DNA from: Aminobacter sp. HY435
GTDB taxonomy: Bacteria > Pseudomonadota > Alphaproteobacteria > Rhizobiales > Rhizobiaceae
Assembly: GCF_027568395.1 (NCBI RefSeq)
Contig: NZ_JANKZL010000005.1
Coordinates: 186,001 to 250,000 of the forward strand
Length of the DNA: 64,000 nucleotides
Reading direction: 5' to 3'
Shown in pieces: positions 27,697 through 37,619 of this stretch. Under the pieces are notes generated by a model. It was given only the letters and a program-made list of their open reading frames with translations. It was not told the origin of the DNA and ran no database searches. How positions within the stretch are numbered: position 1 is the stretch's first letter; every line of letters begins with the position of its first letter. Both the position numbers and the translations under genes were made by a program.

Positions 27697-28968
27697 CTAG
27701 TCGCGTTCCTCGACCACGCGCAGCCGAAGCTGGCCGGTCTTGGAATCGGCTGCGCGCGCCGCTTCGCGCTTTGGCGCCTCGTCGGTTTCCGTGCCTTGGC
27801 CGGCGCCAAATTCAAGGGCTTCGATCTTTTCGCCGCGCTTGGTGACTTTCGACGACGACACCAAGATGTCGTCGATGTCCTTGTTGGCCTGCGAGAAATG
27901 CGTCTGCAGCTTGCGCACGCGCTCATCGAGGCGACCGACATCTTCCATCAGCCGGATGACCTCGCCCTGTATGAGGTGCGCCTGCTCGCGCATCCTGGCG
28001 TCCTTGAGGATTGCCTGGATCACCTGGATCGACAGCATCAGCAACGAGGGCGAGACGATGACCACCCGGGCGCGATGCGCCCGGTGCACCAGCGACTCGA
28101 AGTTCTCGTGGATTTCAGCGAAGATCGATTCCGACGGCACGAACATGAACGCGGTGTCCTGCGTCTCGCCCGTGATCAGGTATTTGTCCGAGATCGCCTT
28201 GATGTGCACCTCGAGATCGCGCCGGAAGGCCTGCGCGGCATATTTCTGCGCTTCGGCCGCGCCGTCGACGTCGGCCGCCGCGCGAATGGCGTTCCACGCC
28301 TCGAGCGGAAACTTGGCGTCGATGACCAGCGATGGCGCGCCGTTGGGCATCTTCACCAGGCAGTCGGGCCGGTTGTTGTTCGATAGTGTGGCCTGGAACT
28401 CATAGGCGCCGAGCGGCAGGCCGTCGGCGACGATCGCTTCCATGCGCGATTGGCCGAAGGCGCCGCGTGTCTGCTTGTTGGACAAGATCGCCTGCAACTG
28501 CACGACCTGGCCGGCAAGCGACTGGATGTTGCCCTGTGCGGTGTCGATCACGGCCAGGCGTTCCTGCAGCTTGGCCAGGCTGTCGTGGGTCGATTTGGTC
28601 TGTTCGGCCATGGTCTGGCCGATGCGGCCGGTCATCGCGTCGAGCCGTTGGCTGAGCGACTGCGTCAGTTCCGCCTGGCGCGAGCCGAAGATCTCGGCGA
28701 CGGTTCCCAGGCGCCCCTGCATCTCCGCTTGCGCCTGCAAGATGCCAGCCATCCGCGCCTCGGCGTCGCGGGCATGGTCGGCCGCCTCCGTCGCCGCCAC
28801 CGAGCGTGCCCTGGCCGAACGCCACAGGGCAACGACCATCGCCGTCAGCAGGCCGAAGAACAAAAGCGTCCCGAAAGCCAGCACGTGGCCGAGCGTGACG
28901 ATGGTGGCGCCGAGTTGGGCGACCGGTTCGGAAAGGATCGTGGAAATCGGGTTCATGCGCTCCAGCAT
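27697..28968 (-). CDS. rmuC: DNA recombination protein RmuC
   Basis: A 423-residue protein. An N-terminal membrane segment (about residues 20-48) is followed by a coiled coil (about 60-155) and the RmuC nuclease-like domain, with NKQTRGAFGQSRMEAIVADGLP, SLVIDAKFPLEAW and TAFMFVPSESIFAEI. RmuC limits inversion recombination at short repeats in E. coli. It ends in a charged, poorly conserved tail. ATG at 28968 or 28956 are both possible; I kept the longer form. Confidence 0.94.
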   Translation of the reverse strand: MLERMNPISTILSEPVAQLGATIVTLGHVLAFGTLLFFGLLTAMVVALWRSARARSVAATEAADHARDAEARMAGILQAQAEMQGRLGTVAEIFGSRQAELTQSLSQRLDAMTGRIGQTMAEQTKSTHDSLAKLQERLAVIDTAQGNIQSLAGQVVQLQAILSNKQTRGAFGQSRMEAIVADGLPLGAYEFQATLSNNNRPDCLVKMPNGAPSLVIDAKFPLEAWNAIRAAADVDGAAEAQKYAAQAFRRDLEVHIKAISDKYLITGETQDTAFMFVPSESIFAEIHENFESLVHRAHRARVVIVSPSLLMLSIQVIQAILKDARMREQAHLIQGEVIRLMEDVGRLDERVRKLQTHFSQANKDIDDILVSSSKVTKRGEKIEALEFGAGQGTETDEAPKREAARAADSKTGQLRLRVVEERD

Positions 28969-29059
28969 AGCCGATTCGCATGCCTGCGACAGATCAAAGC
29001 AGGAACATCGTAGTGTGCTGGTGGTTGACGGTTTTCGCCGGACATCCTAGTTGAAGCGC

Positions 29060-29590
29060 ATGACGATCAAGCCGCTAATCATCCTTCCCGATCCGCTTCT
29101 GCGCGAAGTTTCCAAGCCGGTGGAGCGCATCGACGATGCCACCCGCAGGTTCGCGCGTGACATGCTGGACACCATGTATGACGCGCCGGGCATCGGCCTT
29201 GCCGCAATCCAGGTCGGCGAACCGCTGCGCATGCTGGTGATCGACCTTGCCAAGGAAGGCGAGGAGCCGGCGCCGCGCATTGTCATCAACCCGCAAGTTC
29301 TGTCGCGAAGCGATGATTCCTCGGTGTACGAGGAAGGCTGCCTCTCGATCCCGGACTATTATGCCGAGGTCGAACGTCCGGCGACGGTGCGGGTGAAGTA
29401 TCTCGACGAGCACGGCAAGGAGCACGAGATCGAGGCCGACGGACTGCTCGCCACCTGCCTCCAGCACGAGATCGACCATCTCGATGGCGTGTTGTTCATC
29501 GACTACATCTCCAAGCTCAAGCGTGACATGGTCTTGCGCAAGTTCAAGAAGCTCGCCAAGGATCGCGCGCCAAGCCGCATGGTTGGGTGA
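29060..29590 (+). CDS. def: Peptide deformylase
   Basis: A 176-residue deformylase that removes the formyl group from nascent proteins. The three metal-site motifs are complete: [18 protein letters not shown] (metal Cys) and QHEIDHLDG (metal His pair and catalytic Glu). The start [15 protein letters not shown] at 29060 is the usual family start; a TTG nine bases upstream is less likely. It precedes fmt by about 100 bases, the common def-fmt pairing. Confidence 0.97.
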   Translation: MTIKPLIILPDPLLREVSKPVERIDDATRRFARDMLDTMYDAPGIGLAAIQVGEPLRMLVIDLAKEGEEPAPRIVINPQVLSRSDDSSVYEEGCLSIPDYYAEVERPATVRVKYLDEHGKEHEIEADGLLATCLQHEIDHLDGVLFIDYISKLKRDMVLRKFKKLAKDRAPSRMVG

Positions 29591-29691
29591 CCACTCCAGG
29601 CTTGACGTCAGGCTCGTAAACCCGTTTGAAGCGTAAGCCTGATCGGGCGGCCGTCGCCGTCCGGGGCTTCGAACTGGATCGCCTGAAACGA

Positions 29692-30627
29692 ATGAGCCTT
29701 CGCGTCATCTTCATGGGAACGCCGGACTTCTCCGTTCCGACGCTGCGAGCGATCGTTGAAGCCGGCCACGAGGTCGTCGCCGTCTACTCGCAGCCGCCGC
29801 GCGCCGCGGGGCGTCGCGGGCTCGAACTGACGCCATCGCCGGTGCAACGCGAGGCGGAACGGCTTGGCATCGAGGTGCGCACGCCGCTGACGCTGAAGGG
29901 CGAGGCCGAGCAGGCGGCGTTTCGCGACTTGCAGGCCGATGTTGCAGTGGTGGTTGCCTATGGCCTGCTGCTGCCGAAGGCCATTCTCGAAGGCGTGCGG
30001 CTGGGCTGCTACAACGGCCACGCCTCGCTTCTGCCGCGCTGGCGCGGTGCGGCCCCGATCCAGCGCGCGATCATGGCAGGCGATGCCGAGACGGGCATGA
30101 TGGTCATGCGCATGGAAGAGGGGCTGGACACCGGTCCGGTCGCGCGACTTGAAAAAGTCGCGATTGGACCCGACATGACCGCTGGCGAGTTGCACGATCG
30201 TCTGATGGCGGTGGGAGCCTCGCTCATGGTAGAAGCGCTGGCTGAACTTGAAGCGGGCAGGCTGGAAACAGTGCCTCAGGCCAGCGAGGGCGTTACCTAC
30301 GCCAGGAAGATCGAGAAAGCCGAAGCGCGGATCGATTGGACATTGCCGGCGGCGGCGGTCGACAGCACGATCCGCGGTCTTTCGCCGTTTCCTGGTGCCT
30401 GGTGTGAATTCGAAATCGGCGGACGGAGCGAGCGCCTCAAGGTGTTGCGCTCGCATCGGTCCGCTGGGCAAGGGGAGCCGGGAACGGTTCTCGACGACCG
30501 GTTGGAGATTGCCTGCGGCGACGCTGCCGTCAGGTTGGTCGAGGTGCAGAGGGCGGGAGGAAAACCCGTCACCGCGGATGAATTCCTGCGCGGTGCCAAG
30601 ATCGAAAAAGGAATGAAATTGTCATGA
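29692..30627 (+). CDS. fmt: Methionyl-tRNA formyltransferase
   Basis: A 311-residue enzyme that formylates initiator Met-tRNA using 10-formyl-tetrahydrofolate. It starts [18 protein letters not shown]. The catalytic region [20 protein letters not shown] has the Asn and His, and the active Asp is in EEGLDTGPV. The C-terminal OB-like domain (from about residue 205) binds tRNA. The stop overlaps the ATG of the following GNAT gene (ATGA). Confidence 0.97.
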   Translation: MSLRVIFMGTPDFSVPTLRAIVEAGHEVVAVYSQPPRAAGRRGLELTPSPVQREAERLGIEVRTPLTLKGEAEQAAFRDLQADVAVVVAYGLLLPKAILEGVRLGCYNGHASLLPRWRGAAPIQRAIMAGDAETGMMVMRMEEGLDTGPVARLEKVAIGPDMTAGELHDRLMAVGASLMVEALAELEAGRLETVPQASEGVTYARKIEKAEARIDWTLPAAAVDSTIRGLSPFPGAWCEFEIGGRSERLKVLRSHRSAGQGEPGTVLDDRLEIACGDAAVRLVEVQRAGGKPVTADEFLRGAKIEKGMKLS

Positions 30628-31133
30628 GCATGATGTCGATCCGCGCGGCCACCCCGCGCGACCGTGAGGCGATCCGCCTTGTTGAAGAACACGCATTCGG
30701 ACAGCAGGCCGAGGCCGGTCTCGTCGATGCGCTGGTCGCCGAAGGCGATGCGGTCGTCGAACTCGTTGCCGAGGAAGATGGCGAGGTTGTCGGCCACATC
30801 CTGTTTTCCAGGCTCTATGTCCAGAACGGCGGCAAGACTGTCCCGGCGGTAGCGCTTGCGCCGCTGGCGGTCGAACCCGATTTCCACGGCACCGGCATTG
30901 GCGGCGCCCTGGTGCGCGAGGCCCATATCCGCCTCAAGGATGCCGGCGAGACGCTGGCCGTGGTGCTGGGCGATCCCGCCTATTATGGCCGCTTCGGCTA
31001 CAGCCATGAGCGCGCGGCCCAATTCGAAAGCGATTATCAGTGCGACGCGCTGCAGGCCCAGGCCTGGGGCGATGCGCCGGCGACCGGCAAGCTGGTCTAC
31101 GCCTCCGCTTTCGGCACTGCACTCGCCGCCTGA
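30624..31133 (+). CDS. GNAT family N-acetyltransferase (YhbS-like)
   Basis: A 169-residue acetyltransferase: [20 protein letters not shown] at the start, [12 protein letters not shown] as the central strands, [20 protein letters not shown] as the acetyl-CoA loop and [19 protein letters not shown], a signature of the YhbS group. It is inserted between fmt and truA and coupled to fmt by ATGA overlap, so expression probably follows that operon. Substrate unknown. Confidence 0.88.
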   Translation: MSMMSIRAATPRDREAIRLVEEHAFGQQAEAGLVDALVAEGDAVVELVAEEDGEVVGHILFSRLYVQNGGKTVPAVALAPLAVEPDFHGTGIGGALVREAHIRLKDAGETLAVVLGDPAYYGRFGYSHERAAQFESDYQCDALQAQAWGDAPATGKLVYASAFGTALAA

Positions 31134-31149
31134 CGACAGCCAGTACCGC

Positions 31150-31893
31150 ATGCCCCGCTACCGCCTCGACATTGAATACGATGGTCGCGCCTATGCCGGT
31201 TGGCAGCGGCAGGCTGGCCTGCATACGGTGCAGGCCGCCATCGAACAGGCGATCCTGAAGTTCAGTGGCGACGAGATCGCGCTTCGCGGGGCCGGCCGCA
31301 CCGATTCCGGTGTGCATGCGACCGCGCAGGTCGCCCATGCCGACCTGACCAGGGCGTGGGCCGACGACAAGGTCCGCGATGCGGTCAACGCACATCTGCA
31401 GGTGGCAGGCGAAACCGTCGCCATCCTGGCCGCACGGCAGGTGCCGGACGAGTTCGATGCGCGGTTTTCGGCCACCGGCCGTCACTACATCTACCGTATC
31501 CTCAATCGCCGCGCGCCGGCGGCGCTCGAGCGCGGCAAGATCTGGTGGGTGCCCAAGCGCCTCGACCATGAGGCGATGGCGGACGCCGCCAAGGTGCTGC
31601 TGGGCCGGCACGATTTCACCACCTTCCGCTCGACGCAGTGCCAGGCCAACAGCCCGTTGCGCACGCTCGACAGGTTCGAAGTGACGCGCCGCGGCGACAT
31701 CATCGAGATCGGCGCCTCGGCGCGCTCGTTCCTGCATAACCAGGTTCGCTCGATGGTCGGCAGCCTGAAGCGCGTCGGCGAGGGCGGCTGGAGCGCCGGC
31801 GACCTGCGCCTGGCGCTCGAAGCGAAGGACCGTGCCGCCTGCGGCCAGGTCGCGCCACCCGACGGCCTTTACCTGACCGGCGTAGACTACTAG
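31150..31893 (+). CDS. truA: tRNA pseudouridine(38-40) synthase
   Basis: A 247-residue TruA that makes pseudouridine at positions 38-40 of tRNA anticodon arms. It starts [20 protein letters not shown]. The catalytic Asp is in GRTDSGVHA (near residue 53), and [13 protein letters not shown] and [13 protein letters not shown] are conserved. The open frame extends upstream into the GNAT gene, but the family start is at 31150. It completes a def-fmt-GNAT-truA run. Confidence 0.96.
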   Translation: MPRYRLDIEYDGRAYAGWQRQAGLHTVQAAIEQAILKFSGDEIALRGAGRTDSGVHATAQVAHADLTRAWADDKVRDAVNAHLQVAGETVAILAARQVPDEFDARFSATGRHYIYRILNRRAPAALERGKIWWVPKRLDHEAMADAAKVLLGRHDFTTFRSTQCQANSPLRTLDRFEVTRRGDIIEIGASARSFLHNQVRSMVGSLKRVGEGGWSAGDLRLALEAKDRAACGQVAPPDGLYLTGVDY

Positions 31894-31902
31894 TCGCGCC
31901 TT

Positions 31903-32003
31903 AGAGCATTTTCGCTTTTCTTCGAATCGCGAAAACGCTCTATCTCCTTGTTTTGACGCAATCCAAACGGAAAACCGCGTCACACTTTTCCTGGAATTGC
32001 TCT
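31903..32003. repeat. Rhizobial-type compound intergenic repeat
   Basis: About 100 bases bounded by AGAGCA (31903) and TGCTCT (to 32003), with inner AGAGC...GCTCT and TTTCGC...GCGAAA pairs followed by TTTGACGCAATCC and GGAAAACCGCGT. This arrangement is a familiar intergenic repeat in Mesorhizobium-like genomes. Its right edge supplies part of the TAG stop of the leftward AsnC gene. Confidence 0.75.
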
Positions 32004-32541
32004 AGTAGATAGGGTTGGCCATGTGCCTGGGCGCGGGCCAGTCCTGGGTGATGCCGGGTTGCACGGGCCGTTCGAGGTAGGTGGACAACACCACGTAGCT
32101 GCGCGTCGACGTCACCCCCGGCGTATCGTAGAGGCGCGCAAGCAGTCCCTCGAGCGCGCGCGTGTCTTCAGTCCTGACTTTGAGCAGCAGGCAGGCGTCG
32201 CCTGCGACCGTGTGGATTTCCTCGACCTCGGGAAATGACGAAACGGCCATCAGCTCCGGTGTCTTGCCCCAGCCCTTCGTGTCGACGTGCACGAAGGCCA
32301 GCAGCGGCTTGCCGACGGCCTTCGGATCCGCCAGCGCTACCGTCTGGCGTATCGCGCCGGAGCGGCGCATCCGCTTGACCCGCTCATGCGCGGCCGGCGC
32401 CGACAGAGCGCAGCGATCGCCAAGCTCGGCGTACGAAACGGTGGCGTCCTCGACCAGAACGCCTAACAGCCTTCGGTCGGTCGCGTCGATGCTGCGTTCC
32501 GGAAGCTTGCTCGGCCGAATGGTATCTGTTTCTAGATCCAT
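32002..32541 (-). CDS. Lrp/AsnC family transcriptional regulator
   Basis: A 179-residue regulator. An N-terminal helix-turn-helix (DATDRRLLGVLVEDATVSYA, then APAAHERVKRMRRSGAI) is followed by an RAM/ligand-sensing domain (about residues 75-165, with EVEEIHTVAGDACLLLKVRT). It is divergent from an MFS exporter gene across a 48-base gap, so it most likely controls that gene and itself in response to an amino acid or other small molecule. The C-terminal tail ITQDWPAPRHMANPIY is longer than usual. Confidence 0.92.
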   Translation of the reverse strand: MDLETDTIRPSKLPERSIDATDRRLLGVLVEDATVSYAELGDRCALSAPAAHERVKRMRRSGAIRQTVALADPKAVGKPLLAFVHVDTKGWGKTPELMAVSSFPEVEEIHTVAGDACLLLKVRTEDTRALEGLLARLYDTPGVTSTRSYVVLSTYLERPVQPGITQDWPAPRHMANPIY

Positions 32542-32575
32542 GTCGAAAATCCCCGTTGAAGCTGAATTTCATTCG

Positions 32576-32594
32576 GACATTATGCGACGATGTC
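32576..32594. promoter_or_regulatory. Candidate regulator-binding palindrome in the AsnC/MFS divergent region
   Basis: GACAT (32576-32580) and ATGTC (32590-32594) form an inverted repeat with a 9-base spacer, centred just before and overlapping the MFS start codon. AsnC-family proteins bind such short dyads. Binding is a guess from position. Confidence 0.3.
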
Positions 32595-33759
32595 GAATGT
32601 CAATCAACAAGCCGCAATTCTCGTCGCGCCAGCGGCCCCCATTCCCAGTGCGGCCTATCTGCTGACGCTGTGCATCGCCGTTATCGGCTGCAATTCGCTG
32701 GTGCTCGGGCCTATCGCCCCGGAAGTCGCGCATGGCTTTGCAAGCTCCGCGCCCGTGGTCATGGCCGCGGCTTCGGCTTTTGGCCTCGGCACGGCCGCAA
32801 GCGCCTTGTTCCTCGCCCGCTACATCGACCGGGTCGGCGCGCGGCGGATGCTGATGGGCGCGCTGGCGCTGTTTGCATTGGCCTTGGCTGCTTGCGCGCT
32901 TGCGCCGGCAGTCGCCGTGCTGATTGCCGCGCAATTGCTTGCCGGCATCGCCGCTGGCATCGCCTTGCCGGCGATCTACGCCAGCGCTGCCGCGATCGCC
33001 CCGCCCGGACGCGAAAGCGGTACCATCGGCGTGGTGTTGACGGGCTGGACGCTGTCGATGGTTGCCGGCGTTTCGCTGTCGGCGGTGCTTGCCGATCTTG
33101 TCCACTGGCGCGCGGTGTTTGGCGCTGTCGCCCTGCTTGCCTGTGCGGCCACCGCCGCCGTGTCGGCCATTGCCCGTGACGACAGGCCTTCCGGCGGCGC
33201 TGCACCGGCGCCGTGGGGCGCGCTGGCGACCCCCGGCATCGTACCACTGCTCGTTGCCTGCGGCGCGTTCATGACAGCGTTCTACGGCGTCTATGGCTAT
33301 CTCGGCGACCACCTGAACCAGGGACTTGGGCGTCCCGTCAGCGCCAGCGGGCTGGCGGCGGTTGCGTATGGCCTGGGCTTTGGCGCGGCTGCATTGCTCG
33401 ACAGCATTGTTGATCGCCTTGGTGCCCGCCGCGTGATGCCGGTCGCATATCTGCTCGTCGCGTTGATCTATGTGTTGCTGGCCCTTGTGGCAGGCAATTT
33501 TGGCGTACTGATCGCGGTCATGGCGCTGTGGGGGCTAGCCAACCACTTCGGTCTGAATGTGCTCGTCATGCGGCTCTCGGCGCTCGATCCGGCCCAGCGC
33601 GGCACGATCATGGGACTGAACAGCGCGGTGACCTACCTCGCTGTATTTGTCGGCACCACCGCCTTCGGCCCGATCTACGCGACCCTGGGCTTCGCGGCGT
33701 CCGCTCTGGTTGCCGCCGGCCTGACCCTCGTCGCAGCTGCTGCCGCGGCCTGGCGTTGA
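32590..33759 (+). CDS. MFS transporter (drug/amino acid exporter type)
   Basis: A 389-residue major facilitator protein with about 12 membrane helices. The helix 2-3 loop DRVGARRMLMGALALFALAL is the MFS signature, and GWTLSMVAGVSLSAVLADLVHWRAVFG in helix 5 matches the DHA1 antiporter motif C region. The protein is Ala-rich with few charged residues. It is divergent from an AsnC regulator; small-molecule export under that control is likely, substrate unknown. Confidence 0.9.
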   Translation: MSNVNQQAAILVAPAAPIPSAAYLLTLCIAVIGCNSLVLGPIAPEVAHGFASSAPVVMAAASAFGLGTAASALFLARYIDRVGARRMLMGALALFALALAACALAPAVAVLIAAQLLAGIAAGIALPAIYASAAAIAPPGRESGTIGVVLTGWTLSMVAGVSLSAVLADLVHWRAVFGAVALLACAATAAVSAIARDDRPSGGAAPAPWGALATPGIVPLLVACGAFMTAFYGVYGYLGDHLNQGLGRPVSASGLAAVAYGLGFGAAALLDSIVDRLGARRVMPVAYLLVALIYVLLALVAGNFGVLIAVMALWGLANHFGLNVLVMRLSALDPAQRGTIMGLNSAVTYLAVFVGTTAFGPIYATLGFAASALVAAGLTLVAAAAAAWR

Positions 33760-33784
33760 TGAACGCCGGCGGAACGCGCTGCAG

Positions 33785-34381
33785 CTATTGGGGCACGTAG
33801 ATCCCGAACAGCGCCTGCAGCGACAGCAGGACGATCAGCGACACCACAAACATCGCGGCGAAGACCGCCGAGCCGACCGCCGTTCCCTTGCCGATGACCG
33901 CATTCGTCATGCGCCAGCTCAGTACCATCGACAGCCCAAACAGCAGCAGGGAGACCAGAGTGATCAGGTCCTGTGCGGTCGGCAGCAGCATCCTGATCAG
34001 GGCGGCCGGCAGCATCAGCCAGGCGATGATCGCCGAAGCCCAGTTGCTGGCCACCACATAGTGCACGAAACGGTCGCCAACGCCCGCCCTCGACGCCACC
34101 AGCGCAAAGGCGGCGAGTGGCACGACCCAGGCCCCGATATCGATCATGGCCAGGCGCAGGATGATGCCGAAACGCCCGACAAGGGCAGGCCCTTGCAGCG
34201 ACAGCTCGTCGGAAACTCCGACCCAGCCGACGATCAGCGCCGGTGCGGCGACAAGTATGGCGAAGAATGAGTTCCAGAAGCCGTCGGCGCTGAGATCGAG
34301 CAGACGCAGGCCGTCGGCCTTGCCCAGCATCAGCCTCCACGCACCTGCCAGATTTTGCTGAATTTCGTCGCCGGCCAACAT
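33785..34381 (-). CDS. Multi-pass membrane protein of unknown function downstream of dapE
   Basis: A 198-residue protein beginning MLAGDEIQQNLAGAWRLMLG. After a short cytoplasmic start it has about five membrane segments (FFAILVAAPALIVGWVG; IGAWVVPLAAFALVA; LITLVSLLLFGLSMVLS; VFAAMFVVSLIVLLSLQALF and one between). The shape resembles YIP1-like membrane proteins, but I cannot name the family. GGGA precedes the ATG by about 5 bases, and the gene follows dapE by 14 bases, so they are likely co-transcribed. The open frame continues upstream inside dapE but is not real there. Confidence 0.78.
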   Translation of the reverse strand: MLAGDEIQQNLAGAWRLMLGKADGLRLLDLSADGFWNSFFAILVAAPALIVGWVGVSDELSLQGPALVGRFGIILRLAMIDIGAWVVPLAAFALVASRAGVGDRFVHYVVASNWASAIIAWLMLPAALIRMLLPTAQDLITLVSLLLFGLSMVLSWRMTNAVIGKGTAVGSAVFAAMFVVSLIVLLSLQALFGIYVPQ

Positions 34382-34395
34382 GTCGTCCCGTGCTG

Positions 34396-35583
34396 CTATC
34401 CGAACCAGTCCTCGAGGAACCGCTGATAGATTTGGGTCAGCATTTCCAGTTCGGCAAGCGGCACGCGCTCGTCGACCATGTGCATGGTCTTGCCGACGAG
34501 GCCGAATTCGACGACGGGGCAATAATCCTTGATGAAGCGTGCGTCGGAGGTGCCGCCTGTCGTCGACAGCTTCGGTTTGCGTCCGGTGACCGCCTTGATC
34601 GAGCCGCCCAGTGCGTCGATCAGCTTGTCGTTGCGGGTCAGGAAGACGTGGCTCGGACGGTTGCGCCATGTGAGCTCGAACTCGATCGGCTCCTTGCGGC
34701 CCTTGCGGTATTTCTTGCGCCCGCTCGCCTTGTCGAGACGGTTGTGGATCTCCGCCTGCAGGGTCTCGTCCGTCCAGGTGTCGTTGTAGCGGATGTTGAA
34801 CGTGGCGCTCGCCCTGGCGGCGATGACGTTGGTGGCCGTGTTGCCGACGTCGAACGTGGTGACTTCGAGATTGGACGGCTGGAAATCCTTGGTGCCCTTG
34901 TCGAACACAGGAGTGAGCAACGCATCGACAAGCGTCATCAACCCGCGCACCGGATTGTCTGCCAGTTGCGGATAGGCGACGTGGCCCTGGCGCCCGGTGA
35001 CGGTGATGGTTGCCGACAGCGAACCGCGCCGGCCGATCTTGATCATGTCGCCCAACGCGTCCGGATTGGTCGGCTCGCCGACCAGCGACGCATCCCATTT
35101 TTCACCGCGCGACGCCGCCCATTCGAGCAGCTTGGCGGTGCCGTTGATCGAGGGGCCTTCCTCGTCGCCGGTGATCAGCAGCGAAACCGAACCCTTGGGG
35201 CCGCCGGTGGCTTCGACATGGCGGGCAACAGCGGCGATGAAGCAGGCGATGCCGCCCTTCATGTCGACGGCGCCGCGGCCGTACATCTCGCCATTGGCGA
35301 CTTCGGCCGCGAAGGGCGGATGCGTCCAGGCCGCCTCGTCGCCCACGGGAACGACATCGGTATGGCCGGCAAACATCAGGTGGGGGCCGTTGCCCGAGCG
35401 GCGGGCATAGAGGTTTTCGATGTCCGGCGTGCCGTCCTCCGAGAAGGTCGGGCGGTCGACGGCAAAGCCCAGCGGTTTCAACATGCCTTCCAGCGCGCTC
35501 AGCGCACCGCCTTCGGCAGGCGTCACCGACGGGCAGCGAATGAGGGCGGCGAGGTTCTCGGCGGGATCGGTTGGCAGTTTCAT
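34396..35583 (-). CDS. dapE: Succinyl-diaminopimelate desuccinylase
   Basis: A 395-residue M20-family metallohydrolase that makes LL-diaminopimelate from its N-succinyl form in lysine and peptidoglycan synthesis. Metal-site motifs: [40 protein letters not shown], and LVGEPTN; the final His lies in [10 protein letters not shown]. The start [19 protein letters not shown] at 35583 is the family start; the in-frame extension upstream is not conserved. dapD lies about 1 kb upstream in the same direction. Confidence 0.97.
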   Translation of the reverse strand: MKLPTDPAENLAALIRCPSVTPAEGGALSALEGMLKPLGFAVDRPTFSEDGTPDIENLYARRSGNGPHLMFAGHTDVVPVGDEAAWTHPPFAAEVANGEMYGRGAVDMKGGIACFIAAVARHVEATGGPKGSVSLLITGDEEGPSINGTAKLLEWAASRGEKWDASLVGEPTNPDALGDMIKIGRRGSLSATITVTGRQGHVAYPQLADNPVRGLMTLVDALLTPVFDKGTKDFQPSNLEVTTFDVGNTATNVIAARASATFNIRYNDTWTDETLQAEIHNRLDKASGRKKYRKGRKEPIEFELTWRNRPSHVFLTRNDKLIDALGGSIKAVTGRKPKLSTTGGTSDARFIKDYCPVVEFGLVGKTMHMVDERVPLAELEMLTQIYQRFLEDWFG

Positions 35584-35686
35584 GGCCACAGCGATAGTCG
35601 AATCGCCGGGTTCTGTCACGACGTTGGCTTGTGGCGGATGCCGCCAATTCCAGCTTCGGGTCAGCGTCGAGGCGTCACGATCCCGT

Positions 35687-35773
35687 GACACCGACGCCAT
35701 CGCCAAGACCATCGCCGATCATGCGCCGGAGACTGCTGTCGTCGTCAGTCTTCAGAACGGCGTCGAGAACCCG
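35687..35773 (+). pseudogene. Fragment of a 2-dehydropantoate 2-reductase-like gene
   Basis: A 29-residue stretch ([20 protein letters not shown], then SLQNGVENP) matches the central region of ketopantoate reductase (PanE/ApbA), where SLQNGxxN is conserved. No flanking family sequence is present on either side, so only a remnant remains. It lies on the + strand between dapE and the DUF805 genes, which run leftward. Confidence 0.6.
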
Positions 35774-35827
35774 TCGCGCCAGGGGGCAGGGCTCACCGGG
35801 GCTGAGGCCCGAGGACGTTGCCTGATC

Positions 35828-36199
35828 TTATCCGGGTGCGTTTGTTCGCGCCCCGAATTGATTCGGGCCAGGCGTGCCCGGGTAGAAGCACAGCGCCACG
35901 AAGGCGATGATCGACACGATGGGAATGAACAACGCCACCGCGAACAGCCCTGGCTTGTCGAAGTCGTGCAGCCGTTTGACGCTGAAGGCGATGTGCGCCC
36001 ACAGGAAGACCAGGAATGTCAGGCCGAACAGCATCGACCAGACCTGCGCGGCTCCGCTTTCGGGCGGCACGCGCATGAACTGGTAGAGTGGGAACGACAC
36101 CACCATCAGCATGAACAGGAAGCCGAGGATGTAGGCCGCGCGGTTGACGCGGCCCGACAGGCGAAAGAACAGCCAGAGAAAATCTGTTTTGTCAGGCAA
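35828..36199 (-). CDS. DUF805 family membrane protein
   Basis: A 123-residue inner-membrane protein: FFRLSGRVNRAAYILGFLFM, three further hydrophobic segments, and AFSVKRLHDFDKPGLFA before the third, the conserved KRLHDxxxxG of DUF805. The end carries PGTPGPNQFGART, also typical. It overlaps the upstream DUF805 gene by 8 bases. Function of the family is unknown. Confidence 0.88.
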   Translation of the reverse strand: MPDKTDFLWLFFRLSGRVNRAAYILGFLFMLMVVSFPLYQFMRVPPESGAAQVWSMLFGLTFLVFLWAHIAFSVKRLHDFDKPGLFAVALFIPIVSIIAFVALCFYPGTPGPNQFGARTNAPG

Positions 36200-36545
36200 G
36201 CGGATCCGGTCCGTATTGGTTGGCGCCGCGGGTGCCTTCGAGAATCCCCAGTTCGACGAGGATCCAGATGGCGCCGATTACCGGCACGAGTGCGATCAGG
36301 CTCCACCAGCCCGACTTGTCACGGTCATGCCAGCGCTTGGCGTAGATTGCCAGCGCGAAATAGATCGAGGCGATGGCGACGACGATACTGATGATGCCTG
36401 CGCCCGAGTCGCCGATATCCAGCCCGAGCATCATGTCGAGCAGGTTGGCGATGACGCTGGCCGCCACCATGACGGCGATGCCAGCCCAGAATTTGGCACG
36501 GTTGATTCGACCATCGAAGCTGGTCAGCAGATACTTCCAGTCCAT
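36192..36545 (-). CDS. DUF805 family membrane protein, paralogue
   Basis: A 117-residue membrane protein: YLLTSFDGRINRAKFWAGIA, then LAIYAKRWHDRDKSGWW, the DUF805 motif, and an end GTRGANQYGPDPLA. It is the first of two adjacent paralogues. A strong terminator separates it from dapD 19 bases upstream of its start. The pair overlap, so they are co-translated; function unknown. Confidence 0.9.
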   Translation of the reverse strand: MDWKYLLTSFDGRINRAKFWAGIAVMVAASVIANLLDMMLGLDIGDSGAGIISIVVAIASIYFALAIYAKRWHDRDKSGWWSLIALVPVIGAIWILVELGILEGTRGANQYGPDPLA

Positions 36546-36563
36546 GTCACCCCTCCGAAACTG

Positions 36564-36592
36564 AAAAAGCCGGCGCGCCCCTCGCGCGCCAG
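36564..36592 (-). terminator. Rho-independent terminator after dapD
   Basis: Reading leftward, CTGGCGCGC - GAGGG - GCGCGCCGG forms a 9-bp stem (one G-T pair) followed by CTTTTTC. It lies about 30 bases past the dapD stop. Confidence 0.88.
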
Positions 36593-36620
36593 CCGAAGTT
36601 GCTTCGGTTTCAGCGAAAGA

Positions 36621-37475
<855 letters not shown>

Positions 37476-37619
37476 GAACTTCTCCGTTACGGGCCGTTAA
37501 GGTTAAGGCTTCTAAGCTGGCATAAAATCGCGCGGACCCTATTTCAGGCTTATGAAGGGGTCAATCACGGTGACGCCGCGGAATGTCGCGGGCAACGGTA
37601 ATTTGGGGTCGAGCAGAGA

